Shown here in pieces: positions 23,664 through 34,316 of a stretch of 64,000 nucleotides of DNA. A program made the translations under genes and the position numbers. Position 1 is the stretch's first letter. Each line of letters begins with the position of its first letter. The notes beneath the pieces were generated by a model. It did no database searches, had not been told where the DNA came from, and saw only the letters and a program-made list of their open reading frames with translations. Source of the stretch: Phialocephala subalpina (lineage: Eukaryota; Ascomycota; Leotiomycetes; Helotiales; Mollisiaceae); the NCBI GenBank assembly GCA_900073065.1, contig FJOG01000025.1, forward strand, positions 496,001-560,000, read 5' to 3'.

Positions 23664-25137
23664 ATGGCAGAGTAAGTTTTCTCCACTCAAATCGAGCTTC
23701 ATTATCCCCTAAGATCAAAATATCTGACACGTGCCCAGGACGCGTCTTCCCTTGAGATCGCACCCCAAGATCGAGGACACCAAGCACCCATTGCAAATCG
23801 AACTCGCCAAACTTCGGTGCATTGTTTGCAACCTCAAGGTTACTCGTACCAAACATGTTAAATGTCAAAGTTGCGCGTACGCCTACTATTGCTCCGAGGA
23901 ACACATGAAGGAAGACCTCTCGATTCACAACATGACTTGCAAGCAGTTCGCCACCCTCATCGACTCGAACCTCAATCTATCACCTAAGTACAAGCTCGTC
24001 ATAGTTCTGCCCGAAGGCGGTGGTATTCCATATTTCCACTGGGTGACATTCAAATCTGGTCGCAGTCACAGAGTTCCGAACCTTGAAGATCTTAGCGACC
24101 CATTCTACATGTCAAAGCAATACAACATCACTCAAGTCTTGAGGAAAGTAAATGCGAGCACACGATTCGGCGCACGGTTTACTACGATCGACCATGAAGT
24201 AGTCATGCATAATCTGCGTCACACCATCAGAGAGTCTTACCCAAGCGCTACCATCGACGCACTGATGAATTACCGCGCTCCAAACTACTGGCGTGGTTGC
24301 CAAGTCATAGTCTCTGAGTTCGATTTTGGTACAAAGATCCAGAATGCCACTCACCATGATCTCCGTCTTGCCATCGCATTTCTACACACCTACGACTGTT
24401 CTCTCATGCGCCAACCGCGGAACGAACCTTACGACCTGGAATTCACCAAACGAGGTCTCTACACCAGAACGGACTACCACAAGGTATTGAACGAAGGAAA
24501 GTCTACCGCCAAGGTCAAAGCAGTCATTATCCATTCCCTTGGCGACCGGAGAATGTTCGGGCAAGACCACTTCAAGGCTGTCGAGATCTCGCGGGACCAC
24601 CCTGCATTTCAAGTCAATTGCACCAAAATCTCGGCTGCAATGAGCCTTCCCATCGTAACATTCACGTTACCTGCCCATGCAGACTGGCGCAAGCACCACA
24701 AAGGAACCATCCTTTACAACCCCTATGAAAATGAATCGGCCACCAATATGCATCTCGATATCTCAGCTGTGGATGATTCATGGGGCTCTGTCAATGCTCG
24801 AGAATGGTGTGGAAAAGTTGGTAGCATCCTAGTAGTGCGTAAGAATGGCGAGGACATCACGGCTCAGCAAGTCGAAGCCTTGGCTGAATTCTGCAACATG
24901 GCTGTTCAGCCACGTGTGAAGGTTCATCTTAAGATGGAACGCGAATGGAAGGAACGCAAAGGGGTGGGAACTGCTTGGGAACTGACTAGGGTTCATAAAA
25001 GAAGAGCGCGCCAAAATGTTATCGAGAAGGTCTTGTGTCAGAAGGCTTTTGATCCATTCTTTGATCATTTGAAGAGGCAGAAGATAAAGGATGGATATCT
25101 CGATTGGATTCCTGCAGTGTCCCCGTACCTCGGCTAG
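23664..25137 (+). CDS. MYND zinc-finger protein, paralogue 3 (intact, altered ligand)
   Basis: An 8-nt first exon (23664-23671, ATGGCAGA) is joined over a 67-nt intron (GTAAGT..CCCAG) to exon 23739-25137, giving 468 residues. The main frame has no upstream ATG, so the tiny exon decides the start. The finger has C30, C33, C45, C48, C54, then H58 where the other copies have cysteine, then H66 and C70; histidine can also bind zinc. The rest follows the family layout: YWRGCQVIVSEFDFG, DLRLAIAFLHTYDC, AAMSLPIVTF, GSILVVRKNGEDITAQQVEA with FC, and a final W..AVSPY. Two regions rich in Lys/Arg (residues about 395-430) are longer than in paralogue 1. Location and role are unknown. Confidence 0.85.
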
Positions 25138-25799
25138 AAGAAACGCGAAAGGCATCAGACCCTAAAGGAAAGAAGACAATGGTATATAATGACTAACGTG
25201 TATACGACTCACTTTTCAAGTGTCCCACAATCGGAGAAGGACACTTTGGAAGGGAAACAGGTGAAAATAGTTAGGCAAAAAGAATGGAATATTATGGCTG
25301 CTCCCCTCAAACGAAAGGTGTGTCGACTCTCTGTTCAAATGTCCCTCGATTTGAAGATCACTCTCAAAGGAAATGATTGAAAGTTAGAAGATAAAGTATC
25401 CGACTATCATGAGTTGCTCCTCTAGAAATGGAGGATACTGGAACGTCGTCAAGTGCGGTTGCCAATGTCCCAGGGATTCAGTAGCAATCAAAGCTAGCTC
25501 AGTGGCCAGAAAAAGATCCAACTTCGAACCGCCAGACAAGAGCAGAAGCCCGTATAGTGAATCCAATGAGCCCTCAAAGATGAGCGTAGAAGCTCAAGTC
25601 AAAGTGGGGCGAACCTCGCTTTCAAGTCGTCGATCTTATACAACGATCTTTCATTCTTCCGACAACCTCGTAAATCCATATCTGGGATCAACCAAATATC
25701 GACGAAAACTTTGGCACGTTCCACTGGAATTATAAAAACAAGTATTTGTTGATAGACCTCCTCAAGCCAGAATCCACGTCGAACGCAACTCGATTCAAA
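25138..25799. other. Intergenic upstream of MYND paralogue 4
   Basis: 660 bp with no supported gene. It includes a TATA-like element at 25731, listed separately. Confidence 0.5.
25731..25738 (+). promoter_or_regulatory. TATA-like element
   Basis: TATAAAAA lies 69 nt before the first ATG (25800) of MYND paralogue 4, a normal distance for a fungal TATA box. A preserved promoter would fit recent rather than ancient decay of that gene. Confidence 0.5.
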
Positions 25800-27021
25800 A
25801 TGGCCACCCCAAGCCATGAAGTTTGGATGGCTTGCCACGCTGTGCAGTCTGCAACAAATCGTCCCCGATGGATGGAGAACCCCACAAAACCTGTGGCGGA
25901 TGCAAGTGTGCTAGCTACTGCTCCACCGTTTGTCAGAAGGCAGACTGGCCAGTACACAAGTTCGTCTGCGATCAATACCAGTCCTTTCTAGCGTCAACTC
26001 CTCGTCCATATACCACCCACAAGCTCGCAATCCTCTTCCCGAGCGAGAAGGTCAAGCCGAAGTTTGTTTGGGTTGGATCAGAAAGATCATATTTCAACGA
26101 GGATCATGTGTATCGCGGGGTACATCTTGATCGCGAGGATCATCAGACCGAGGCGGTGTACGTTACTGCTCACTTGCAGAGGCGCAACCCAAACTCCGAG
26201 AGCTTTGCCTTCCAACATTCCATGGATATCTATGTCAGAGATGAATGTGAGCTGGACGGATCCCCGGAGAACCTATCTATTCGAGCAATGATGAAGGGCA
26301 CAAACAAACACCTGTGGAAAGGACCGATCCTTGCTGTCAGCCAAGCTCCAGCTTCAGGAACGAATATGCCCGTGTTCTACCAGGATGTAACCTGCGCCGA
26401 TCTCCGTATCTTGGCTGATTTTTTCCGCAGCCACGATTGCCAGCAAAGCCGACCTTCGTGTTCACGGAAAGTCCAAGCTCAGTGAGATCGATGTCCGTAG
26501 AAACTTCCCAGTCGTCTTCAGGGATCTTAAGCCAACCAGCATTTCGAAGCACATGGGTTTGCCAATTATTGTTGCAAAGCAAGGCAACATTGAACAGTTG
26601 TGGCGAACTCGCGGTCTCGACTATAACCCTAACCAAAATCGCTCTGCCGTCTTCCTCAATATCATCACCGATCCTGACAACTGGAGATGGGGCGTCACGG
26701 ACCTTCTGGAATGGGACACGGACATTGGAGGTGTGCTTGTTGTCCGTCAGGACAAGAAAGATATCACACCCGGCAGGTTGAGGCTCTTGCAGGCTTCTGT
26801 CGCTACGTGGTCGCTCCCGGTATGGGTATCGAGGCTATGGAGGTATACTTTCAAGGAGAGAGGGTCATACGGCTTTGGAGAGGAAGGAAGCAAAGAAGAA
26901 GATCGTCAAGACCCTGCTGTGCCGCACCAAGTTCGAGGAGTACTTCAAGAAGATTCGAGAGGAGAAGATCGCTGCTGGTGATGGAGCATGGGAGGATGTT
27001 GTCTCGCCTTATGAGACTTGA
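25800..27021 (+). pseudogene. MYND zinc-finger protein, paralogue 4 (multiply broken)
   Basis: This copy starts at the ATG at 25800 and ends at the TGA at 27019-27021, but needs at least four frame changes. Near 25822-25824 a T3 run would need four T to join the start to the finger. The finger itself is canonical (CAVC, CGGC, YCSTVC, W..HKFVC). Around 26430-26460 the frame shifts again and roughly 35-40 residues present in the other copies are absent between SHDC and SKADLRVHG. At CCC 26769-26771 one C, and at GG 26871-26872 one G, appear to be missing. After these the family C-terminus is complete, ending ..WEDVVSPYET. Single-base lesions could be sequencing errors, but the missing internal segment cannot be a homopolymer error, so I call it a pseudogene. 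Confidence 0.8.
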
Positions 27022-27672
27022 CGGCCGTTCTCATTGCCTAAGGACAGGGACCATATGCGTGGAAGTCGCTATGCCGACATATACTTTGGCAGACGTTAGG
27101 AGTTTTGTTCCTACGTCGCTGCAGTTAGCGGGCATTACAAAGGTCCAGTCCAAACAGTAGAGCAGCTACCACGAATGCGCTGATATCCAGTCATGCCTGT
27201 CTTCTAATCCCACAGTGATCGCATTTGTTTCGTGAAGCTTTACGAGTTGCTGAAAGTACCAGAAATTCTAGGACGTTTCTACTGCCAAATGTTATAAGTG
27301 TGGTCCAGGAAGTGGCCAGGCACCTGGGCAGACTTCTGGAGATAGCGAGTATTGTCACAACCAAGCACCAACTGGCACTTGTTCATAACGCCTTCACCAC
27401 ACACAATTTTCTCGATATCAGCACTTTCCGAAAATTAGAGTCTCCAGACTCCCTTCAGCTTGAGGGCAAGAGCCCCCAGATGAACCATTCGTCGAGACTC
27501 TTCACGTTAGAAATCACGTGTCTCAAACGCTAGTAGGTACCATTTGAAAACGAACTACCGCCACAAACAGTATTTATTACAATCGAGAGAATATATTCTT
27601 GCTTGTGACTAGAACAAAACTCTCCAGCATCATCATCTAGATAGCCACCAAACAAGCACCATTCTTGAAAAG
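27022..27672. other. Intergenic, nothing recognised
   Basis: 650 bp between MYND paralogue 4 and the next gene. Short frames only. Confidence 0.5.
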
Positions 27673-28612
27673 ATGGCCTCGAGTCGAAGAGCCGGCCCCC
27701 GTGCTATAGCTCCAAATCAGAAAAAATCAAATCGATATCTCTGGAAGGAGACAGACTTCCGAGCCATCGACAAGGCAGATCTCAACGACGTCGATGAATT
27801 GGTTTTTTGGTGGAGAAGTTCGCGAGTTCTTGAAGCATGAATTGTCTAAGACGCAGGCGGCTGCCATTAGCCACGTTGGGGATGATTGGTACCACGATGC
27901 AGAAGGAATAGTCGATCCATCTCGACCAGGCCGTGACCCAGTACCAATAGGAGAAATAATTCAAATGATCGCTCTCCTGGCAAAGATTGAAAGTGCGACG
28001 TTTTCCGTCTTCATGTTCCTCCAAGAGCAAGGCCTTGTCACTATGGAGGGTTTGAAAGAGCCGATGACGCTGATCAATTGTGCGCATGACGAGATCCGAC
28101 TTGTCATCAACGCTCTAGATTGCTTCAGATTCTTCAATCGCATGGACAAGCCAAAATCCTACGTCTGGCCGGAAGACTTCGCATTCTCGGGCTATATGGC
28201 TGTCAGGATTTGGCTCGCTACTGTCGTCGTCCGAGGAGCTCTTACAACTGATATGCACAGTCTTATAAACCTCTTGAGCACATTCGATGGACTTGGCAGT
28301 CTGAATAGAGAAGAGCTGAGAGAGCTCTGGCCTGCAACTCGCAAGCTTCAAGTCGGTAAATCGGCAGGTTTTATTCCGGCTCTAAAGCCTGGGAGGGCGC
28401 AGAGTTTCTGTTTCTTTCTTCCTCTTACAACACGCCAAATTGGAGACATTGACGAGGTCTGTAGGAGCTTCGATAGTCACTTCGTTCCTCTTGAAAAGTT
28501 GTTCTTCAATGTCTTCAAGCTCAAGGTCCGAGACGATCTGCCAAATGAAGAATTGCCTGCAGGGTATTTTCTGGAACGCGCCAAGCGAAAGCAGAGCAAG
28601 AAAATGTCCTAG
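27673..28612 (+). CDS. Uncharacterised protein, one apparent frameshift
   Basis: The ATG at 27673 begins a basic N-terminus (SSRRAGPRAIAP) that runs into a T6 run at 27803-27808. Reading five T instead of six joins it to the long frame that ends at 28612, for about 312 residues. An ATG at 27794 would give a 272-residue protein without any correction, so the shorter start is a real alternative. The body is helical, with segments such as IQMIALLAKIESATFSVFMF and MAVRIWLATVVVRGAL, and a very basic C-terminus (RAKRKQSKKMS). No family, signal peptide or catalytic motif is recognised. It sits between MYND paralogues 4 and 5 on the same strand. Confidence 0.6.
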
Positions 28613-29589
28613 AAGAAAGGTCATGGATGTCTCCTCTGACTTGATCCATCACTTTCTCAATGTCGACGAAATTATCTGTGTCATACCAAAGTCGAAGTAT
28701 CCTTGAACGAGCTCTAAAACGAAAGGATTGCTTCTAGCAGTGGACGAGGGGAGCATGTATGTAGCTTTTACAGGCTTGCTAACCGGGGCGTGTGCGAACG
28801 TAGCAAGTAATTCTTCAATGCACGGGTGGGCTCTCCACAAATTCTAGCCAATTTATTTCAAGATGTCGTGGCAGAAGGAGAGTTATTTGAACAATATTCC
28901 TTTGGAGGACTACGTCCTGCAATATTGAGGTTAATAAGGATGCCCGGGACTAGGTAATAGCAGGGCAACTTACAGTTCTTTGACACATGTCTGAGTTTTC
29001 AATGTCTTTTCTTGAACTCGTCACGAGAAACATTAACCATTGTTCGTATAAGTGGATGTATGCCTTCAATGCTCGGAGTCGGCTAAAGCCCGTTCAAGTG
29101 GCAAGAGATACGAAATTGAATTGCTCGATTCCCAGCATTTTCAATCTCCCAGCCTTGATAGGATATTCGCGGAGGCCATGCCAGGCTCAGATGCCATATC
29201 CAGTAAAGCGTCACGGTATTGCTTAACGACCGTCCCTTAGCCGTAGGAAGTAGGCCGAAAAAGTCCAGGCAAGGCTGGGAGATTGATAACGTTGCTCGTC
29301 TCGCCTAATTTCGTCAACTTTTGAACTCGAGACCCACCCCAGGTACTGGTCTCAAGCGACGCGAGGCTTTCCAACGATTCCTCTCCACTACACAACATCT
29401 CCTTGTTGCGCGGGTCTAGCAGCAAGAAGAAATCAGAACATCACCGTAAGCCTTCACCGTAAGTTTTCTTCCTTCTTGCTTGCTCCACCTTCGAGGAATA
29501 TCTTCTGCAATTGTCCTCGGCCAACGATTCTGACTGACTTTTGGTCGCTCAAAGCACCTCGACCGCACAACCTCGTCCCATCGAACACC
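28613..29589. other. Intergenic, nothing recognised
   Basis: Nearly 1 kb without a supported gene. Small frames on both strands show no motif. Near 29262 a stretch resembling 18563 (GGCAAGGCTGGGAGATTGA versus GGCAGGGTTGGGAGATCGA) hints at another diverged copy of the local repeat. Confidence 0.45.
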
Positions 29590-30910
29590 ATGACTAGATG
29601 CACCGTATGCAACGCGCCTCACGCCTCGGATTGCGCTACCTGCCATTCCATTGCCTACTGCTCCGATAAATGTCGATCTGAGGACGCAGCCGTGCACAAC
29701 CTGATCTGCCAAGAGTTCGCGAACCTCAGCAATGGCAATCCGAAGCCAGAGAAGAGTGCGTTCCTCGCTATCATGCTCCTGCCAGACGCAACGACTCCCA
29801 AGCTTGTTTGGCTCAAAGGCGATAAAATGTACGAACTCGAAATCACCAAGGCAGGAAAGGACGCCCTGACCACAACTTCTCGATACTATCTCGGTGGCGG
29901 AAAAGGTGGAGGAAAGCCAACTCCAGATCGCCAAAGAATCAAGACCAAGTTCGATCTCGATCATACCATTGCGGTCGATTTTCGCGAGAATTTCTTCTAT
30001 GATGGTTCCGCCACCAATTGGTTGTGTTGCGGTGGTCTCCAATGGTGAACATAAGCATCGTTGGTCCGGTGAGATCGTTATCGTTGGCTTGGTTGGAATG
30101 AACCAAGTCAACCAGGACTTTGAGGAATATCAAGATGTCACGGCTGCTGACCTCCATGTTGCGTCCCACAACTTCAAATCCTTCGGCGACGGTGTTGGGG
30201 TCACTGAGACGCTGAATCTTCATGGCCACGTCGTTGATCACCGCAAGTTCGAGACGGCGTCCATGATGGCACTCCTGACGGACATTTATACCGGAAAGGT
30301 GGGAAAGACAGTGAAGGGCGTCAAAGTCTTTTGTGACTACGATGAGAAGGTCTTGCGCAAGGGAAAATATGCTGAGATCGTCATGGATTATGCCCACCAT
30401 CATGAAATCTTCAACCTGAAGGCAGCCTCCATTACAGCTATGATGAAGATGCCGCTAATCATGTACCGATATCCTGATGGGTCACAAGCTCGTGTAAGAA
30501 GCCTCAAGCTGGCCCCGCTTCCGTCTCAAAATATGGAGGCATGGTTGTTGAATCTGGACTTCGACGTCGACAGTTCTAGCTGGGGCAAGACTAAGGAGGT
30601 AATCTGGACCAAGGAAAAGATCGGTAATGTCTGGGTTGCTCGCGATGATAGAAGAGACATTACGGTCCAGCAAGTTGAGGCTATTGTCAGCTTCTGTTGT
30701 GTTCACTTGTATGCAGTCTTGGTCAGCGACGAGATCCTGCGTGATGAGAAGCTGTCAGCCGAGGACTTGAGCAAGCAGAGAAAGAAGCTTCTGGAGGAGC
30801 ATGTTTGTAAGGAGAAATTCGAGATCTTCTTCAAGCAGATGAAGGCGGAGAAGGTCAGGAAGGGAAATAGGGCTTGGAAGGATGCTGTTTCACCATACTC
30901 TGTGTCTTGA
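29590..30910 (+). CDS. MYND zinc-finger protein, paralogue 5 (one apparent frameshift)
   Basis: The ATG at 29590 opens directly onto the finger (C4, C7, C15, C18, C24, C28, H36, C40). The frame continues through PKLVWLKGDK and KFDLDHTIAVDFRENFFYDG, then shifts near TT 30018-30019. One T fewer gives a continuous 439-residue protein that continues VVSNGEHKHRWSGEIVIVG, matching the WRGPIAV block of paralogue 2. Later landmarks are DLHVASHNFKSFG, MMKMPLIMYR, IGNVWVARDDRRDITVQQVEA with FC, and W..AVSPYSV at the end. Upstream it has more N-terminal similarity to paralogue 2 than to 3. Possible readings are functional gene with a base-calling error, or recent inactivation. Confidence 0.75.
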
Positions 30911-31149
30911 GGTGCTCAGACAAGAAACAATCAGTGGAGGACATCATAATGGGGTGGATTTACGCCGAGAGAGAGGAAATGGTCTGTGGAAATCGCATGC
31001 CTTGGTGAGGTCTGAGGATACTGCGTCTCTTGCTCTGTCATGATTGGCAATAAAACAGGGGATCCGTACCATAGCTTGAGCCGTGCCATCCATCTAGGTT
31101 TTGACTTTGGGTGACTTTCTGAATTCTCTTGAATGCAGCTTCACTGGTA

Positions 31150-33834
31150 TCACTGCTGATTGAAGCCTCTCTCGAAGCTTTCTATCTCGTTGAGTGACGT
31201 TGATGGCATGAAGGTCCGATGTGGAAAGTCTGTCTGCTCTACCCCTATATCCATCGTGGCACTTGTTGGAAAGCGGTGCATCATGCCAGTAATCGCTGCT
31301 GCAGCTGCAGGATCGATATTCGCTTGCTGATTTTGCTGCCACTGGAAGTCTTCAACTAGCCAAGGATATAGAATTTGCATCGAGTTCTCATCTGTATATG
31401 ATGGTTCCTCTTGGGAAGTTTGTGTAATATCACCATTTGACTCGGGTCCTCGTCGTTCTGGAGAAGAATGCCGTGTTGCTGCTGTGGATCCACCAAAGTT
31501 GGTGACATGGTATATATTCTTCCAGGCTGGAAAATCTTCTGCCCTCATTGGACTGAGAAATGGATATCTTCGGTGCATTTCTTCGCCGTCATTCACGTGT
31601 TCGATGTCGAATGAGATGCTAATAGTCAGGCATTAGCATCCAGTGCGTGTAAACAGGAGTCTGACTTGCCTAGAATTACTCTCTGCATCTACCCCAACCA
31701 ACTTTGCCAAGCCGTGTTTTCGGATTCTCGCGCAGGTATGTTCGTGCTAGATGAAAGTCAGCCCCGGTATTGAATTTCTGTAGATATAGGCCGACCTACA
31801 ATTTTCCCAGCCAAAGCAATTTTGCTCCTGGAAAGGACCAAAGCTTTGAGATTGAGCTTTAGTAGCTCTGCGATTCCATCTTTGTAAGATGCATCAATCC
31901 CGCTCTGTTGTAGAGATGCCAGCAAAGCAATGGTGGAGTCCCAAATACAAAGCCCAAACCAAGGATCTCGGAAAAGATGGTCAGATTCAACTTTCAACAC
32001 TTTCTGGATGAGAGATGTGATGTCTCTGGCGTGGGAGAGACATTGGTCCGTGCAATCCTGAAGAAATGCAGCTGGAGCTTGTATGTTGACACTGTTGATG
32101 ATGTTTTCGGGATGTCCTGGCATCCAGGCGCCAAAAAGGAGGCAACGAGACTGGTGGTACCACGCATGAATCATAAGAAATATGTCTAGATGTCGGCTTA
32201 TTCGGAATGTAAACATATGGCGTTCGAGGAAGGCATAATTAGGGGGTAGATTTTGCCGCCATACATCCAATTCATCGCATAAGGCCTGAAAATGCGACCC
32301 AGGCAGCCACGGAAGTTTCCCTTCATAGTCTTTCACATGACGAATGTATCTTTACGGAATCAGTCTCGCGTTCTTCAGATACTGTCGCACATACCTCAGA
32401 ATCCTTCGGCGAATTACTAAAATATTGATCAAGTACGAGCAGTGGTTTGAAGACTGCTTGATAGGCCCATCTGGAACATGGCTGCGAAGTTGTCTAAGTG
32501 TCAAAGTCTTGCAAGGCAAACCTTGAGTGAAACTCCATAGATTGCAAGGAAGAGGCAAGTCCTCGACCAAAGCTTCATCGATGCAGACTTTGTCGCAGTT
32601 GAAAAGAAGGTCTGACACGAGGACAGACCACATGAGACGACGCCGACATTCTTGTTGCAGGAAAGTCCCAGGTCCCTGAGAATTTGGTGAGATTTCATGC
32701 AATTTTAGCTGAAGAGCCATACGGGTTGCGATACTGGACAGTCAGCGCAGTTCAAAGCTATGTAGGATGGGTTTACTGGTCAAGTTCCACGCTGAAGTAT
32801 AGTCCCCTTGATGCATCTCATGTAGAGCAACAAATTGTATTGCTGAGATAGTCAGAGTAGAGATACGATCGAGGCTCCTAAAGATCAGCGTCTTTGCATC
32901 ATCAATCCATTTCTGGCCTTTGACATCGCTTGATGTCTTTATAAACTTCGCGGACGACCCGCAAATCGCAAGAACAAGGAGGGGCGGGGCTCTATCAAGT
33001 GCCTCGCAGAGTATACCTCCGTGGAGAAAATTGTTGCAGCAAATTGGGTGTACATTCTCGAGGAACGAATCGAGATAGGGAAGCAAGTCTTGACCCGATG
33101 GTGCTTGTCGAGAGTCTCCACTCACGGTGCCTCCAGTAGCTGAGACGTCGATTGGAGTAGTCTGGTCTAGCTCTTCTTGTTCCGCATCATCCAATCTTGG
33201 GTTGAAGGTGCTTGCAGTCCGTGGCGATACCAATGATTGAGGGTGATTGTTAGTTTGGGCATTTCGAAATCCTGTTGCATCAAACACCGTGGAGCTTGTG
33301 TTGCCAGTGTTCTGGACAGATGACCTTTCCGAGTCGAGTCCCGCCAAGACAATAGACGTCTGAATAGTCGTTTCTCTCCTTCGTCGACCAGCGGTCACAT
33401 ACTGACAGTCGAGTTTGCGACGAACACAAAATGTGCAAGGATGCAGAGCATCACACTTCAACTTCTTCTTGCGGCATGTCTCGCATGCTGTAGAGATGCG
33501 GATTCGTTTGTAGCCAGCTTGTGTCAGCTCGGGATTGCTCGAGGCCGCAGTCTCCTCTACATTGCGAGGCGAGCCTGGGCATATTAGTATTCCTTCCCAA
33601 GTATGTTGGCATCGTCCATACCTGTCCAATTGCAACTCAAGCCAAGCTTTTCACATCGCTGACAGAGATCTTGCCTGCCGTCGCATTTGACCTGCTTGTC
33701 TCAGTCAAAGTTCAACCTGGTAGATGGACTTTGAGGTCAATGACAGACCTTGCGTTGACGGCATGTTAAACACCCTGTATATATTTATCAGTATGGGATA
33801 CACAGTGCGTAGATGAATGTGTCTAACCTGCCAT
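31150..33834 (-). CDS. Transcription factor with two Zn2Cys6 clusters
   Basis: Eight exons: 33834-33828, 33774-33749, 33691-33622, 33574-32777, 32733-32395, 32349-31796, 31746-31680, 31618-31150. The start ATGGCAG is set by the phase of the first intron and places the first cluster at residue 4: CLTCRQRKVKCDG..CQRC..C (CX2CX6CX6CX2CX6C). About 35 residues later comes a second cluster, CETCRKKKLKCDA..CTFC..C (CX2CX6CX5CX2CX6C). Each is a complete DNA-binding module. The central part (AICGSSAKFI, YTSAWNLT, ATRMALQLKLHE, RRRLMWSVLVSD) is the fungal regulatory middle-homology domain. The intron at 32734-32776 leaves the frame off by one. A lost G at its donor, or use of a weak upstream donor GTGGAA, would explain it. 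It lies next to the sugar transporter on the same strand. Confidence 0.8.
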
Positions 33835-34316
33835 CTTCTCTCAACTGCACATGTGAGGAGGATGACGACTGGAGGTGAGCTTGATTCATTTCTGCTAGCT
33901 GAGGTGAAGCATGAATTAGGCTTAGAGTAAAGACATTATGAGATATTGGTGCAGTGTGAGCTTGAATATAAAATGTGATGTGAGATGTGAGTGAGACGAG
34001 GTTTAGTTGATATTCAGAGAAGTGGGGAGGTTGACTAGCGCCGGAGCGGGGCCAAATTTTGCCGAGAGGTGCATCGCGTGAATAACACACCATAAATTCA
34101 GGGGCTCGAGGATGTAAGACCTTTCCCTATCATCTCGAGCGAACGTGATTCGGAAAGTTTCTACAAGGACCTATGTGCAAAGCAGCACTTCATAATATAC
34201 ATTCGGGGCCTGGCAGACATTTTGTATCCCTTCAAATATCAATTTGCAATCAAACAATTGAAGAGATGAATCCTCAACGTCTTTACCCCTAAATCATCAA
34301 CTAGGAATGAAAAAGT
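33835..34316. promoter_or_regulatory. Regulator promoter and transporter 3' region
   Basis: 480 bp between the regulator start and the stop of the transporter, both on the minus strand. It should hold the regulator promoter. An upstream minus-strand ATG at 33889 is out of phase with the zinc cluster and could form a short upstream reading frame overlapping the true start. No specific binding site is recognised. Confidence 0.45.
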
